Shown here: one piece after another, positions 8,334 through 17,261 of the stretch
Layout of the letters: each line of letters starts with the position of its first letter
How positions within the stretch are numbered: position 1 is the first letter of the stretch
Translations under genes and position numbers: made by a program
The notes under the pieces: generated by a model
Databases searched by the model: none
What the model was told of the DNA's origin: nothing
The model's input: the letters and a program-made list of their open reading frames with translations, nothing else
NCBI RefSeq assembly: GCF_018205975.1
Contig: NZ_CP073577.1
Coordinates: 2,604,001-2,668,000 of the forward strand
Source: Erythrobacter sp. JK5
Lineage (GTDB): Bacteria > Pseudomonadota > Alphaproteobacteria > Sphingomonadales > Sphingomonadaceae
DNA: 64,000 nt
Reading direction: 5' to 3'

Positions 8334-9043
8334 TCCCGGTGCGCGCCCTTCACTGCATGATCGCCTGCGCGGCGCTTATGGTTCCGGCGGGTGCCACGGC
8401 GCAGGCCTATCAATGCCGCATGCCGCAAGTCTCCACCGTTCCGCAGGTCTCGCCCGACAGCCGCCCGCGAGTCCTTCCGGTCACCGGCTACACGCTGGCG
8501 CTGAGCTGGTCCCCGGCGTTTTGCCGCACCCGGCAGGATAGCCGGGCGCACAAGACGCAATGTTCGGGCGACAACGGGCGGTTCGGGTTGGTGGTGCACG
8601 GCCTGTGGCCGCAAGGCAGCCGCACCTGGCCGCAATGGTGCCCGGCCAAAGGCCGCCTGACCCCGGCGGAGGTGCGCCGCAACCTGTGCATGATGCCCTC
8701 CGCCCGGCTGGTGGCGCGGCAATGGGCCAAGCACGGCAGCTGCATGACGCAGCGGCCCGATACCTATTTCAAGGTGACGCGGATATTGTGGGACAGCCTG
8801 CGCATCCCCGATTACGACCGCATCAGCCGCGAGGACGGCCTCACCGCCGGTCGCATCCGGCAGGCCTTCGCCGACGCCAATGGCGGGTGGAGCGCCGACC
8901 AGATCGGCGTGAAACTCAACCGCGACGGCTGGCTGCAGGAAATCCGGCTTTGCTACAGCAAGCGCTTCCGCCCGACCCGCTGCGATGCCCGCCGCTATGG
9001 CGCGCGCGACGAGGTGCAGGCGAAAATCTGGCGAGGACTGTGA
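8330..9043 (+). CDS. ribonuclease T2 family protein, secreted
   Basis: 237 residues with a signal peptide (1-24, ending GATAQA). The two conserved active-site segments of RNase T2 are present: VHGLWPQ around residue 86 and WAKHGSCM around residue 135, each providing a catalytic His. Six or more Cys fit a disulfide-bonded periplasmic or secreted enzyme that cleaves RNA without base specificity through a 2',3'-cyclic phosphate. It overlaps the upstream membrane protein gene (ATGA) and is followed after only 4 nt by a SUKH-domain gene. It could be a scavenging RNase I-like enzyme or a secreted toxin. Confidence 0.93.
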   Translation: MIPVRALHCMIACAALMVPAGATAQAYQCRMPQVSTVPQVSPDSRPRVLPVTGYTLALSWSPAFCRTRQDSRAHKTQCSGDNGRFGLVVHGLWPQGSRTWPQWCPAKGRLTPAEVRRNLCMMPSARLVARQWAKHGSCMTQRPDTYFKVTRILWDSLRIPDYDRISREDGLTAGRIRQAFADANGGWSADQIGVKLNRDGWLQEIRLCYSKRFRPTRCDARRYGARDEVQAKIWRGL

Positions 9044-9047
9044 CGAG

Positions 9048-9638
9048 ATGGACGTAACGGCGACCAGAGAGAAACTGCGCGTACTTGGCGATCGCGAATG
9101 GCCCGAAGAATGGGGGTTCGAACAGGCCGGTGACGACTTCCTTGGCTGGAGCCATCGCTATCGCCTCGACACGCCGCTCGACACATCCGAGGTCGAAAGT
9201 TTCGAGCGGCAGCACGCAGTGGCGCTGCCGGCAGACTATCGGCAATTCCTGATCGAACTCGGTAATGGCGGTGCCGGCCCTGGCTACGGAATCTGGCCGC
9301 TCGGCGAAGGTGAGAACGGCCCGCTGCCCGACGAGATGCTCGCCAATCTATCGCAGCCATTCGCGCATACCGAGCCGTGGAACGAGAATGGCCTGCCGGA
9401 TGAGGAATATTATTCATATTCGGTGATTGCGGGCGCGTTGGAAATCGCCACCGATGGGGATGCGCTGTATTATTTTCTAGTCTTGAACGGGCCCGCCGCG
9501 GGGCAGGTCTGGTATGACCGCCGAACCGACGGCAAGGGCCTCGGACCGGTGCGCGATGCGGGCGGCGCCATCATGACGTTCGGGCCATGGTACGAAGCAT
9601 GGCTTGGGCTGGCGCTCGACAGGTTTGCCTCCGAATGA
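9048..9638 (+). CDS. SMI1/KNR4 (SUKH) family protein
   Basis: 196 residues, no signal peptide. The SUKH fold is suggested by LPADYRQFLIELGNGG around residue 60 and the YSYSVIAGALEIATDGDALYYF strand pattern near 130. SUKH proteins are often immunity factors that bind nuclease or deaminase toxins, though many are housekeeping or orphan. ATG 9048 was chosen because it sits 4 nt after the RNase T2 stop with GAGGAC upstream. Its TGA forms the first three bases of the palindromic operator at 9636. The pairing with a secreted RNase is notable; immunity is inference. Confidence 0.8.
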   Translation: MDVTATREKLRVLGDREWPEEWGFEQAGDDFLGWSHRYRLDTPLDTSEVESFERQHAVALPADYRQFLIELGNGGAGPGYGIWPLGEGENGPLPDEMLANLSQPFAHTEPWNENGLPDEEYYSYSVIAGALEIATDGDALYYFLVLNGPAAGQVWYDRRTDGKGLGPVRDAGGAIMTFGPWYEAWLGLALDRFASE

Positions 9639-9657
9639 TTTGATCGCGATCAAATCA
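9636..9657 (+). promoter_or_regulatory. FNR/FixK-type operator (22-bp perfect palindrome)
   Basis: The palindrome spans 9636-9657 and contains TTGATCGCGATCAA at 9640-9653, an exact fit to the FNR/FixK/Anr consensus TTGAT-N4-ATCAA, with symmetry extending four bases further on each side. Its centre (9646.5) is about 42 nt upstream of the ATG at 9689, so a class II site at -41.5 would place transcription initiation at or next to the start codon. The operator overlaps the stop codon of the SUKH gene. Direction towards the SpoIIAA-like gene is inferred from position. Confidence 0.75.
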
Positions 9658-9688
9658 CTACGGGCGCCCATGTGGCATATGAAGCTGC

Positions 9689-10480
9689 ATGATCGACATC
9701 GAACAAATCTCACCGACAGCCCACCGCATCGTCGTGATGGAAGAATTCCACCAGGCCGACGCTGAACAGCTGGTCGACTTCGCCAAGAAGCGCAACGCAG
9801 CGGGAGGCGGCGGAAACCTGTTGTTCGACGCCACGGCCGTGGCGGGCTTCACCTTCTCGGCGGTGACCGTCGAACTGGCGCATATTCCGACCCTCGTGAA
9901 ATGGATCTACGGGCTCGATCGAATCGCCATCGTTTCCGACGAGGAATGGATCCGCACCGGCTCGCGGATCGAAAGCGCGCTGCTGCCTGGCGTCTCCTAC
10001 GCGGTCTATGACAAGGACGAAGCCGAGGCTGCGCGCGCCTGGATCATGGAGGAGACGGAAGGCCCGCACACCGGCGCGTTCCACGAACTCGATATCGGGA
10101 AGCCGGGCATCGCCGCCTTCGAACTGACCGGGCGGTTGGACCGCGCAGAATCCGAACGCGGTGTCGCGATGGTGCGCGCTCGGCTGGAGGACCCCGACTG
10201 CTCGAAACTGCTGATCGTGATCAGGAGCTGGCACGGCTTCGATCTCGACGCGATGTTCAGCAGCGAAGTGGTGCGCGGGAAGCTCGACCTGATCGGCAAG
10301 CTCGATCGCTACGCCATCGTCGGCGGACCCGACTGGATCCACGGCATGGTCGGCCCGATCAACCTGCTGCTCAAACCCGACATCCGCGCCTTCGATCTCG
10401 ACGAACAGGACGAGGCGTTGGCGTGGCTGGAAGAAACCGCGGCGGCGAAGCAAGACCGCCCCGCGATGCTAAGCGACTAG
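9689..10480 (+). CDS. tandem SpoIIAA-like (STAS/DUF3478-type) protein
   Basis: 263 residues made of two similar halves of about 130 residues (near 1-125 and 135-260), each with the SpoIIAA-like alternation of strands and helices; compare YGLDRIAIVSDEEWI near 70 with IGKLDRYAIVGGPDWI near 203. Such proteins resemble STAS domains and often bind small or lipidic ligands; their roles are poorly known. The gene has its own FNR/FixK-type operator 35 nt upstream, so it may be induced at low oxygen. It is not overlapped by its neighbours. Confidence 0.8.
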   Translation: MIDIEQISPTAHRIVVMEEFHQADAEQLVDFAKKRNAAGGGGNLLFDATAVAGFTFSAVTVELAHIPTLVKWIYGLDRIAIVSDEEWIRTGSRIESALLPGVSYAVYDKDEAEAARAWIMEETEGPHTGAFHELDIGKPGIAAFELTGRLDRAESERGVAMVRARLEDPDCSKLLIVIRSWHGFDLDAMFSSEVVRGKLDLIGKLDRYAIVGGPDWIHGMVGPINLLLKPDIRAFDLDEQDEALAWLEETAAAKQDRPAMLSD

Positions 10481-10513
10481 CGCGCATCCGCCCCAATGCG
10501 GTAAGGCAGAGGC

Positions 10514-10915
10514 ATGGCGCCGCCGCAAGAACCGCAATCCGACACTGCCGAGTCTCCGGATCTCGTCGGTCGCGGGTTCGTGCTGGGCGAACGCCTGCTG
10601 TTGATCGTCGCGGCGATCATGACCTTCATCGCCGCCGGGGCCGAGATCGTTTCGATCTACCAGCGCGGCAGCATCGATCTCGCCGATATCCTGCTGATGT
10701 TCCTCTACACCGAGGTGATCGGGATGATCGCGGTGTTCTATACCGGCAAGGGATCGTTCTTCATCTACCCGATCTTTATCGCGATCACCGCGCTGGCGCG
10801 GCTGGTGGTGCTGCAGGGCAAGGACATGGCCCCGGAGAATGTGGCTTTCGAGGCCGGAGCGATCCTGTTGCTGGCGTTCGCGGCGCTGGTGCTGTCGCGG
10901 GTGCGGAGCGGTTAG
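10514..10915 (+). CDS. PsiE family (phosphate-starvation-inducible) membrane protein
   Basis: 133 residues with four hydrophobic segments (about 24-46, 58-76, 82-98 and 108-128). The segment FLYTEVIGMIAVFYTGKGSF near residue 65 is typical of PsiE, a small inner-membrane protein of unknown biochemical role first described as phosphate-starvation induced in E. coli. AGAGGC precedes the ATG. The last four bases overlap the convergent tadA gene. I see no pho box. Confidence 0.85.
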   Translation: MAPPQEPQSDTAESPDLVGRGFVLGERLLLIVAAIMTFIAAGAEIVSIYQRGSIDLADILLMFLYTEVIGMIAVFYTGKGSFFIYPIFIAITALARLVVLQGKDMAPENVAFEAGAILLLAFAALVLSRVRSG

Positions 10916-11379
10916 CGCCGCTCCCTGAAGAATCCGCGCAGCAGTTCCGCCGCTTCCGCTTCGCCCATGCCCGAATAGACTTCGGGCCGGTGCAGGCATT
11001 GCTCCTGCTCGAACACGCGCGCGCCGTATTCGACCGCCCCGCCCTTGGGGTCGCTCGCGGCGTAATACAGCCGCGCGATCCGGGCGTGGCTGATCGCGCC
11101 GGCGCACATCGCGCAGGGTTCCAGCGTCACGTAGAGATCGCAACCGGTCAGGCGCTCGTCGCCGAGTGTCTCGGCTGCCAGCCGCAGCGCGCGGATCTCG
11201 GCGTGGCCGGTCGGATCGGGCGGCGAGCGGGTGGCGTTGGCGGCGACGGCGATCACGTCCTCGCCCTTCACCACCGCTGCCCCCACAGGGACCTCACCCG
11301 CCTCGGCTGCCTCGCGTGCAGCATCGAGGGCCATTTGCATCGGTTGCGGGATCGGCCATCTGTTCCCTTGGCGGTTCAT
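10912..11379 (-). CDS. tadA: tRNA-specific adenosine deaminase
   Basis: 155 residues of the cytidine/deoxycytidylate deaminase fold. The zinc site is complete: GHAEIRAL (His and catalytic Glu) and EPCAMCAGA (PCxxC). TadA deaminates A34 of tRNA-Arg(ACG) to inosine, which is needed to read CGU/CGC/CGA codons and is essential in most bacteria. It is convergent with psiE (4-nt overlap) and divergent from rpmB. Confidence 0.95.
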   Translation of the reverse strand: MNRQGNRWPIPQPMQMALDAAREAAEAGEVPVGAAVVKGEDVIAVAANATRSPPDPTGHAEIRALRLAAETLGDERLTGCDLYVTLEPCAMCAGAISHARIARLYYAASDPKGGAVEYGARVFEQEQCLHRPEVYSGMGEAEAAELLRGFFRERR

Positions 11380-11419
11380 ACGTGGCCGCTAGCCGGGGCA
11401 TCGAGCGGGCGCAACTTGC

Positions 11420-11448
11420 TTGACGATTCGGCACCTCGCGGCTATGCG
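11420..11448 (+). promoter_or_regulatory. candidate housekeeping promoter for rpmB
   Basis: TTGACG at 11420-11425 and TATGCG at 11443-11448 are separated by 17 bp, a good -35/-10 arrangement for the sigma-70-type factor. It lies about 95 nt upstream of the rpmB ATG in the divergent tadA-rpmB gap. The -10 matches TATAAT only partly. Confidence 0.45.
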
Positions 11449-11542
11449 CGCCGCTTCCCGGGATAACCCGTCAAATTAACCCAAGTGTCTGGACCGCCGA
11501 ATCACTCGTGCGGACCGCCACTGTGAACGAACGAGAGATATC

Positions 11543-11830
11543 ATGTCGCGGATTTGCGAACTGACCGGCAAGGGCCGCCAGGTGGGCCACAATGTGAGCC
11601 ACGCCAACAACAAGACCAAGCGCGTGTTCCTGCCCAACCTGCAGAACGTCACGCTGCTGAGCGAGAAGCTCGATCGCAGCTTCAAGTTCCGCGTCTCCAC
11701 GCAGGGCCTGCGTTCGGTCGAGCACAACGGCGGACTCGACAACTGGCTGCTCAAGACCAGCGACGACAAGCTTTCGGCCAATGCGCTCAAGGTAAAGCGC
11801 GAGCTGAAGAAGGCGATGGCGGCAGCCTGA
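11543..11830 (+). CDS. rpmB: 50S ribosomal protein L28
   Basis: 95 residues, full length for the longer alphaproteobacterial L28. The N-terminus [11 protein letters not shown] and the [13 protein letters not shown] segment are diagnostic. It is a structural component of the large subunit. It is monocistronic here: the upstream gap holds a candidate promoter, GAGAGATATC precedes the ATG, and a strong terminator follows at 11868. No rpmG neighbour is present. Confidence 0.98.
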   Translation: MSRICELTGKGRQVGHNVSHANNKTKRVFLPNLQNVTLLSEKLDRSFKFRVSTQGLRSVEHNGGLDNWLLKTSDDKLSANALKVKRELKKAMAAA

Positions 11831-11867
11831 CCCCCCGGTCCGTTCGCGGGCCGGCCAGACAACAGCA

Positions 11868-11900
11868 GGGCGTGCAGGGCAGCTTGCACGCCCTTTGCTT
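11868..11900 (+). terminator. intrinsic terminator after rpmB
   Basis: Nine-base-pair perfect stem GGGCGTGCA (11868-11876) / TGCACGCCC (11885-11893) with an 8-nt loop, followed by TTTGCTTT. It separates rpmB from the convergent phytase-like gene. Confidence 0.8.
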
Positions 11901-11910
11901 TGCCGGTCGG

Positions 11911-12900
11911 CTATTTTCCGTCGCCGAAGGTTTCGGCGTCCGCCGCCGACGGATCGAATCGCAGCTTGACCAGCAGCGTGCGCTGCAGCGCCGCCAGATT
12001 GTCGTCCGACATCAGCCACACCGTCACCGACCCGTCCGCGCGGGGGCGCAATGCCAGCGCCTCGTAATTTTCGCGCGGGACAATCCCAGCGAGGTCGAGC
12101 GCAAGCGCGGGCGACCAGGGTTGTTCTTGTCCGGCGCGCGGCGGATCGCCGATCACCAGCTTGCTTTCGAACGGAGGCCAGCCGCCGATCCCGAAATCGA
12201 GATTGCGCATCAGCAGCAGCACCCGCCCGTCGGGCAGCTGCGCCATGTCGGTGACCGCAAAACCCGGCGCGGGATTGCGGAAGGCGAAGCTTTCGGCCTC
12301 GGCGCCTTCTACCGGATCGGTTGCGAATACCAGGCCTTCGGCAGCACCTTCGGGCAGTATCACGAACCGGCCATCGGCGAGCCGTACCATCGCCTCCGCA
12401 CCCGAATTGACCTTCCAGTCGACCTCGCGATCGAGATCGCGCAGGCCGTGGGCATCGCTGGCGATGGTAAAGCGGTGCACGGTGTGAACATTCTCGAATC
12501 CGAGCCAGTAATTGCCGGTCACCGGGTCGCGGGTGGCGGATTCGATGTCCCACAGATCGTGGCCGCGCCCCGTTTCGACCGGTTGACGCGCAATCGTGCG
12601 CACCCTGCTAGCACGATCGGGCTCGGTGAAGGTGAAGCGCGTCCCGCGATCGGAAAAGGCGCGCAAGGTGTCTTCGCCCAGCGGCAGCATCGCCGAATAG
12701 CCGCCGAACATCAGCCCCTCCCCGTCGATGTGCCAGATGCCTTCGAGCGACCACCCGCTTGCGGAAAGCTCGCGTGAACCGGAAAGCTGCTCGAGCGTGA
12801 TTGCATTCGGGGGACCTGACCGGACTTCGCTACGCAACCACGCCGTGGGCGCACACAGCGCGGCGACCAAGGCCGTCGCAACCAAGCGGCGGGTGCGCAT
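11911..12900 (-). CDS. esterase-like activity of phytase family protein
   Basis: 329 residues with an N-terminal signal or anchor sequence (about 1-22). The composition, many GxDxR and WxxxxP strand repeats and conserved FSDRG near residue 82 fit the Phytase-like (PF13449) beta-propeller family, seen in periplasmic proteins of Sphingomonadales. Enzymatic substrates are not established for these relatives; true phytase activity should not be assumed. It lies 4 nt downstream of the M23 peptidase gene on the same strand and is probably co-transcribed with it. Confidence 0.8.
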   Translation of the reverse strand: MRTRRLVATALVAALCAPTAWLRSEVRSGPPNAITLEQLSGSRELSASGWSLEGIWHIDGEGLMFGGYSAMLPLGEDTLRAFSDRGTRFTFTEPDRASRVRTIARQPVETGRGHDLWDIESATRDPVTGNYWLGFENVHTVHRFTIASDAHGLRDLDREVDWKVNSGAEAMVRLADGRFVILPEGAAEGLVFATDPVEGAEAESFAFRNPAPGFAVTDMAQLPDGRVLLLMRNLDFGIGGWPPFESKLVIGDPPRAGQEQPWSPALALDLAGIVPRENYEALALRPRADGSVTVWLMSDDNLAALQRTLLVKLRFDPSAADAETFGDGK

Positions 12901-12904
12901 CGGA

Positions 12905-13855
12905 TCAGTTCATCGGGCCGACGAAGAGCAGCGGATCGAGCCGGGTATCGTTCCACTTGAGGCCCCAGTGCAGGTGCGGGCCCGTGGCGCGTCCGGTCGC
13001 GCCGACATTGCCGATATACTGGCCCTGCCGAACTGTCTGGCCTTCCTCCACTGCGACCTTGGACGCGTGGAGGAAGGCGCTGTTGAGGCCCATCCCGTGA
13101 TCGATGATGATGAGCCCGCCTTCGAGGCTGAACCCGGTCCGCGCGAGCACGACCACCCCGTCCGCCGGAGCGACGAAAGGCTCGCCATCGCCCGGCGCGA
13201 TATCGATTCCGGAATGGTAGCTGCCCGGCTCGCCGGCATAGATGCGTTGCCGCCCGAACCGCCCGGAGATCCGGCCTTTCACCGGCCAGATGAATTGCTG
13301 TTTCCACCCGACCGCGCCGGTGGCCTTCGCCCGCGCTGCGTTGATCGCGTTGTACTCGGGCTCGCGAACCTTCCAGTAGGCTTCAAGATTGCGCCCCGGT
13401 CGGCGCGCGACATTGACCCGCTCGATCTGCCATGCGCGCGGCGCGATCGTCAGGTCCTCGCGCACCACCTGGCCGCTCGCCACGGTGGCGCTGAGCGTCA
13501 GCGAGTCGTCGCTGTCGCGATCGAAGGCGGCGAAGAACGATCCGTCGTCGGCAAGATCGAGGACGCGTTCGCCGAGCGTCGCGCGCACCGTGCCGTCCGG
13601 AACGACACCGCGGATGAAGCCGCCCTGCGTAAGCTCCCCCGAATAGGAAAAGCGGGTGTTTTGAACGGCCTGCCGGTTTGGCGGCGGTGCTTCCGGTATG
13701 GGACGCGCATCATCGATCGTTGCGGTGTAGGCCTGTTCGGGCGCAGGCGCGGCGCTTTCGGGAGCCGCCGCTTCGCTGCCGGTGCAGCTGATCAGCGCGG
13801 CAAGGCCGAGCGTCGCCGCGAACAGCGGAGCGAGATGTGCAGGCCGCGCCTTCAT
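12905..13855 (-). CDS. M23 family metallopeptidase, lipoprotein
   Basis: 316 residues. The N-terminus has a type II signal with lipobox LISC, so Cys is the predicted lipidation site. The C-terminal half is an M23/LytM domain with HSGIDIA, a central HGMGLNS and GPHLHWGL, keeping the zinc-binding His and Asp residues expected of an active peptidoglycan endopeptidase. ATG 13855 was chosen because it overlaps the DUF2093 stop (ATGA) and begins the lipoprotein signal; the longer frame upstream has no signal. It likely acts in the periplasm on cell-wall crosslinks. Confidence 0.9.
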   Translation of the reverse strand: MKARPAHLAPLFAATLGLAALISCTGSEAAAPESAAPAPEQAYTATIDDARPIPEAPPPNRQAVQNTRFSYSGELTQGGFIRGVVPDGTVRATLGERVLDLADDGSFFAAFDRDSDDSLTLSATVASGQVVREDLTIAPRAWQIERVNVARRPGRNLEAYWKVREPEYNAINAARAKATGAVGWKQQFIWPVKGRISGRFGRQRIYAGEPGSYHSGIDIAPGDGEPFVAPADGVVVLARTGFSLEGGLIIIDHGMGLNSAFLHASKVAVEEGQTVRQGQYIGNVGATGRATGPHLHWGLKWNDTRLDPLLFVGPMN

Positions 13856-14055
13856 CCCTGCCCGAGCAGGCGCCGCGTCGCGATTTCGGGCGAGGCATAG
13901 GCTTCCTGATGCTCGGCGCTCCAGTAGCGCAGCTCCTCGAGCGGGATGGCCTCGCCGGTCACCGCGCACAGCACGTGCTGCCCGGGCCTCAAGACGCGGA
14001 AGGAAGCGGGTCCGTAATAGAGCTTGGCGGCCTTGTCGCCGGTCGACATCAACAT
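13852..14055 (-). CDS. DUF2093 family protein
   Basis: 67 residues, matching DUF2093, a small alphaproteobacterial family of unknown function. The CAVTGEAIPLEELRYWS segment is the recognisable core. A start two codons later (ATG 14049) is equally possible. Its stop overlaps the start of the M23 lipoprotein gene, and xseA lies 24 nt upstream on the same strand, so all three may be one transcript. Confidence 0.8.
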   Translation of the reverse strand: MLMSTGDKAAKLYYGPASFRVLRPGQHVLCAVTGEAIPLEELRYWSAEHQEAYASPEIATRRLLGQG

Positions 14056-14079
14056 GATCTGCCTTCTAGCATTGCAGGC

Positions 14080-15567
14080 TTAACCGAACAAATCCTCTTG
14101 TTCAGGATTGGATGACGGCGGCTTGCGGCGCTTCGAGGGCTTGCCGGCAGGTGCAGCGGGGGCCGGTTTGCCGACCGCAACGCCAAGCATCCCGTCGCGA
14201 AACTGCAGCGACAGCGCCGCTTCCTTTTCCGCCTGCGCCTTGCCGGTGAGCGCCCTGCCTTCCGGATCGCGCACGATCGCATAGCCGCGCTCGAGCGGCT
14301 TTTCGGGATGCAGCTGGCTGGCCAGCCGCGCGAGCGCCGCCAGCCGGTCCTGCCCCGATTTCAACGGACGTTGGACCAGCGCCGGAATCAGCCGCGCGCG
14401 TTCGAGTCGGCGCTGCGCCTCCGCATGCGCGCGGGTCAGCACCGGCGGCGATAGCCGCGCGCCGACCCCCGCCAGCCGTTCGCGCCCCTGCACCGCGCGG
14501 TCGGCCAGCCCGCGCCTGAGCCGCTCGGACAGCTCGTCGAGCCGCTGCGCCTGCGGTTGCAACAGCGTTTCGGCGCGCGGCATGCGGCGCACCCGCGCTT
14601 CGAGCCGCTCGCGCCCGAGCTCGACCGGGCGATGGACCGCGCGACGCTGGCGCGTGGCAAAATCGGCCAGCGTGGCTTCGAGGTCGATTCGCACCGGAAC
14701 CGCCATTTCCGCCGCTGCGGTGGGGGTCGGCGCGCGGCAATCGGCAGCATGATCGGCGAGCGTGGTGTCGGTCTCGTGCCCGATCGCCGAAATAACCGGT
14801 ATGGTACATTCTGCAATGGCACGAACCACGGATTCTTCGTTGAAACTCCACAAATCCTCGATCGAACCGCCCCCGCGCGCGACGATCAGCAGATCGGGGC
14901 GCGGCACACCTCCGCCCGGTTCGAGCGCCGAAAACCCCCGAATTGCGGTCGACACCTGCTCGGCCGCGCCCTGACCCTGCACCAGCACCGGCCACACCAC
15001 CACATGACTCGGAAAACGATCCGCCAGGCGGTGCAGAATGTCGCGAATAACCGATCCGGTTGGCGACGTGACCACGCCGATCGTGCGCGGCAGGAACGGC
15101 AACGGCCGCTTGCGCTCGCGGGCAAACAACCCCTCGGCTTCGAGCCGCGCGCGCGTTTTCTCGAGCAGCGCCAGCAGCGCCCCCTCGCCCGCCAGCTCCA
15201 GCTGCTCGATCACGATCTGGTATTTGGAGCGCCCGGCGTAGGTGGTGAGCTTGCCGGTCGCGATCACTTCCAGCCCGTCTTCCGGGTTGAACGCCAGCCG
15301 CCCGGTGCTGCCGCGCCACATCACCCCGTCGAGCACCGCCTTCTCGTCCTTGAGCGCGCAATAGAGGTGCCCCGACGCCGCGCGCTTCACGCCCGACAGC
15401 TCGCCGCGCAGCCGCACATGGCCGAACCGGTCCTCGACTGCGCGCTTGAGCAGGTTCGAAATCTCGGTGATCGACAGCGGCTGCGCGTTGTCGCCCTGCC
15501 GCTCGCGCGCTACCAGCCCTGCTGGATCGTCGGATCGGGAATGACCAGAGGAGGGAGCGCGCGCCAT
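14080..15567 (-). CDS. xseA: exodeoxyribonuclease VII large subunit
   Basis: 495 residues. The OB-fold domain (about 25-120, [18 protein letters not shown] then VRLRGELSG) is followed by the catalytic region with [29 protein letters not shown] and [17 protein letters not shown], all diagnostic. ExoVII degrades single-stranded DNA in both directions with the small subunit XseB, which is not in this window. The only available ATG (15567) forms a shared CATG with the divergent purD ATG, leaving no intergenic space. The region after residue 330 is Arg-rich and coiled-coil like, as usual. Confidence 0.95.
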   Translation of the reverse strand: MARAPSSGHSRSDDPAGLVARERQGDNAQPLSITEISNLLKRAVEDRFGHVRLRGELSGVKRAASGHLYCALKDEKAVLDGVMWRGSTGRLAFNPEDGLEVIATGKLTTYAGRSKYQIVIEQLELAGEGALLALLEKTRARLEAEGLFARERKRPLPFLPRTIGVVTSPTGSVIRDILHRLADRFPSHVVVWPVLVQGQGAAEQVSTAIRGFSALEPGGGVPRPDLLIVARGGGSIEDLWSFNEESVVRAIAECTIPVISAIGHETDTTLADHAADCRAPTPTAAAEMAVPVRIDLEATLADFATRQRRAVHRPVELGRERLEARVRRMPRAETLLQPQAQRLDELSERLRRGLADRAVQGRERLAGVGARLSPPVLTRAHAEAQRRLERARLIPALVQRPLKSGQDRLAALARLASQLHPEKPLERGYAIVRDPEGRALTGKAQAEKEAALSLQFRDGMLGVAVGKPAPAAPAGKPSKRRKPPSSNPEQEDLFG

Positions 15568-16842
15568 GAATGTCCTGTTGCTGGGTGCGGGAGGCCGCGA
15601 ACATGCGCTGGCGTGGAAGCTCGCGCAATCCCCGAGCCTGACGCGGCTCTACGCTGCCCCCGGAAATCCCGGCATGGCCGAGCACGCCGAACTGGTGCCG
15701 CTCGATGCCGGCGATCACGGTTCGGTCACCCATTTCTGCGCCACCAACGACATCGGGCTGGTCGTGATCGGGCCCGAGGCACCGCTGGTGGACGGGCTTG
15801 CCGACAGCCTGCGCGCCAAGGGATTCGCGGTGTTCGGCCCGTCGCAGGCGGCCGCGCAACTCGAAGGGTCGAAGGGCTTCACCAAGGACCTGTGCGCGCG
15901 CGCAGGTATCCCCACCGGGGCTTACGTGCGCACGAAGTCGCTTGCAGAGGCCGATCGCGCGCTCGCCCGGTTCGCCGCACCCTATGTGCTCAAGGCCGAT
16001 GGCCTCGCGGCGGGCAAGGGTGTGGTGATCGCCGAGGGCATCGAGCAGGCTGAGATCGCGCTCGCCGACATGTTCGGCGGCGGGTTCGGGGAAGCGGGCG
16101 CGGAGGTGGTGATCGAGGAATTTCTCGAGGGCGAGGAAGCGAGCTTCTTCGCGCTGACCGATGGTCAAGCCATTCTCCCTTTCGGCACCGCGCAGGATCA
16201 CAAGCGCGTTGGCGAAGGCGATACTGGCCCCAACACCGGCGGGATGGGTGCTTATTCGCCCGCCCCGGTGCTGACACCGGCCATGCAGACCCGCGTGATC
16301 GAGGAAATCATCCGACCCACGGTCGAAACCATGCGCGGCGAGGGCATGCCCTATTCGGGGTGCTCTATGCCGGGCTGATGCTGACGGCGGACGGCCCGAG
16401 GCTGATCGAATACAATTGCCGGTTCGGAGATCCCGAATGCCAGGTGCTGATGATGCGCTTCAAGGGCGATCTGGTGGCGGTGATGCTGGCCTGCGCGAAA
16501 GGCGAGTTGGCGGGTGTGAAGGCGAAATTCGCCGAAGACACCGCGCTGACGGTGGTGATGGCGGCCAGGGGATACCCCGGCACCCCGGAAAGGGGCGGCG
16601 CGATCGATCTCGGATCGTCGGAAAGGGAGGGCGCAAAGGTCTTCCACGCAGGAACGGCGGTGGAGGATGGCCAGCTGGTCGCGAGTGGCGGCAGGGTGCT
16701 GAACGTCACCGCGATGGGCACGAACGTGACCGAAGCGCAGGCCGCAGCGTATCGCGCGGTCGATGCAGTGCAGTTCGAGAGCGGGTTCTGTCGCAGGGAC
16801 ATCGGATGGCGAGAAATAGAGCGGGAAGCAGAATCAGGCTGA
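15566..16842 (+). pseudogene. purD: phosphoribosylamine--glycine ligase, single-base frameshift
   Basis: GARS catalyses the second step of purine synthesis. Two pieces together make a normal-length (about 425-residue) enzyme: 15566-16378 carries [17 protein letters not shown] and the ATP-grasp core up to GMPYSG, and the other frame from about 16360 continues [11 protein letters not shown] and EYNCRFGDPECQ to a normal C-terminus. The join is the G-run at 16357-16360: four Gs where five would give the family sequence SGVLYAGLM. With four, translation ends after SGCSMPG, deleting the last third. A sequencing or assembly undercall is the simplest reading; a real mutation is possible. Confidence 0.9.
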
Positions 16843-16900
16843 ACGGGCTGGAAATGATCTTGATCAATCCATGTTTCATCAAAAGGTGTATGATGGGCGC

Positions 16901-17257
16901 ATGAAACAGCGCGCTCTTGCCCTTGCATTCGTCGCCATGTCGCTGGCTGCGTGCCAGACGACCGGTCCTGCAACCGAGGATGTGACCGCCGCGCCCGACC
17001 CGCCCGCGTTCGTCGAAGCGGCGTGCGGGGGCTGCCACGCGGTGCAGCCGCCGTTCCTTTCGCCCAATCCGCAAGCGCCGACATTCGAGGCGATCGCCAA
17101 CCGCGATGGACTGTCGGAAGATACGCTCGCCGAATGGCTGGCAGACGCGCACAATTATCCCGAGGTGATGGATTTCGACCTCGAGCCCGGCCAGATCGAC
17201 GCGGTCGCGGAGTACATGATCACCCTGCGTCGCGGGGACTACCGGGTCGTGAAGTAA
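16901..17257 (+). CDS. c-type cytochrome, predicted lipoprotein
   Basis: 118 residues. A type II signal ends in lipobox LAAC. One haem-binding motif CGGCH follows near residue 46, and a Met in PEVMDF or AEYM could be the distal ligand, as in small class I cytochromes c. ATG 16901 was chosen since it begins the signal; an in-frame start at 16871 would add a non-hydrophobic leader. TATGAT at 16890-16895, just before the ATG, resembles a -10 element. It likely carries electrons at the periplasmic face of the membrane; its partner is unknown. Confidence 0.85.
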   Translation: MKQRALALAFVAMSLAACQTTGPATEDVTAAPDPPAFVEAACGGCHAVQPPFLSPNPQAPTFEAIANRDGLSEDTLAEWLADAHNYPEVMDFDLEPGQIDAVAEYMITLRRGDYRVVK

Positions 17258-17261
17258 CGGT

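Noticed and set aside
16855..16885. TTGATCAA near the cytochrome c gene as an FNR site
   Set aside because: The two half-sites touch without the N4 spacer needed for FNR/FixK.
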